From assembly GCA_900767385.1 (NCBI GenBank), contig CAAFYY010000052.1, forward strand, positions 1-9,526: a stretch of DNA of 9,526 nt, read 5' to 3'. Source of the stretch: Bacteroidales bacterium (GTDB lineage Bacteria; Bacteroidota; Bacteroidia; Bacteroidales; Paludibacteraceae). Below are positions 8,705-9,526 of this stretch, piece after piece. The translations under genes were made by a program, and so were the position numbers. Under the pieces are notes generated by a model, which saw nothing but the letters and a program-made list of their open reading frames with translations, was not told the DNA's origin and made no database searches. Each line of letters begins with the position of its first letter. Within the stretch, counting starts at the first letter, position 1.

Positions 8705-9526
<822 letters not shown>

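Overview
This window most likely comes from a member of the Bacteroidetes, order Bacteroidales, and probably from a Prevotellaceae-like organism. Four signals point there. Several promoters match the Bacteroidetes -7 motif TAnnTTTG. Translation starts mostly lack Shine-Dalgarno sequences. One gene ends in a type IX secretion (T9SS) type A sorting domain. The groES-groEL pair has Bacteroidetes-like features. The genus is an inference; no species can be named from the sequence alone.

Layout, left to right, with all genes on the + strand. Positions 1-149 hold the end of a 42-bp tandem repeat array (three full units and one decayed unit) that runs off the left edge. Positions 150-498 are AT-rich and hold no convincing gene. 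Two Bacteroidetes-type promoters (about 475-506 and 571-578) then precede a two-gene unit: a secreted beta-helix protein with a T9SS C-terminal sorting domain (613-2148), and a lipoprotein with propeller-like repeats (2145-3455) whose start overlaps the previous stop codon. A clear terminator (3474-3508) ends this unit. It looks AT-richer than the rest and has the character of accessory surface-protein genes.

The groES-groEL chaperonin operon follows (3706-3972 and 3993-5627), ending in a strong intrinsic terminator (5655-5689).

A new promoter (-7 box 5724-5731) then starts a polysaccharide or glycoconjugate operon. Its leader can fold into a long nested stem (5735-5811). Four closely spaced genes follow: a NodB-like deacetylase (5836-6606), a membrane sugar-phosphate transferase with an unusual composite architecture (6603-8123), a WbpD/WlbB-type N-acetyltransferase (8129-8704), and a WbpB/WlbA-type UDP-sugar dehydrogenase that runs off the right edge (8723-9526). 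The last two belong to the UDP-2,3-diacetamido-2,3-dideoxy-glucuronate pathway. The aminotransferase that acts between them (WbpE type), the 6-dehydrogenase (WbpA type) and any epimerase are not in this window.

The most interesting points are the folded leader of the sugar operon, the composite transferase, and a possible functional link. In T9SS bacteria such as Porphyromonas and Tannerella, a sugar made by a Wbp pathway joins T9SS cargo to surface lipopolysaccharide. This window carries both a T9SS cargo gene and Wbp-pathway genes. That link is a hypothesis, not something the sequence proves.
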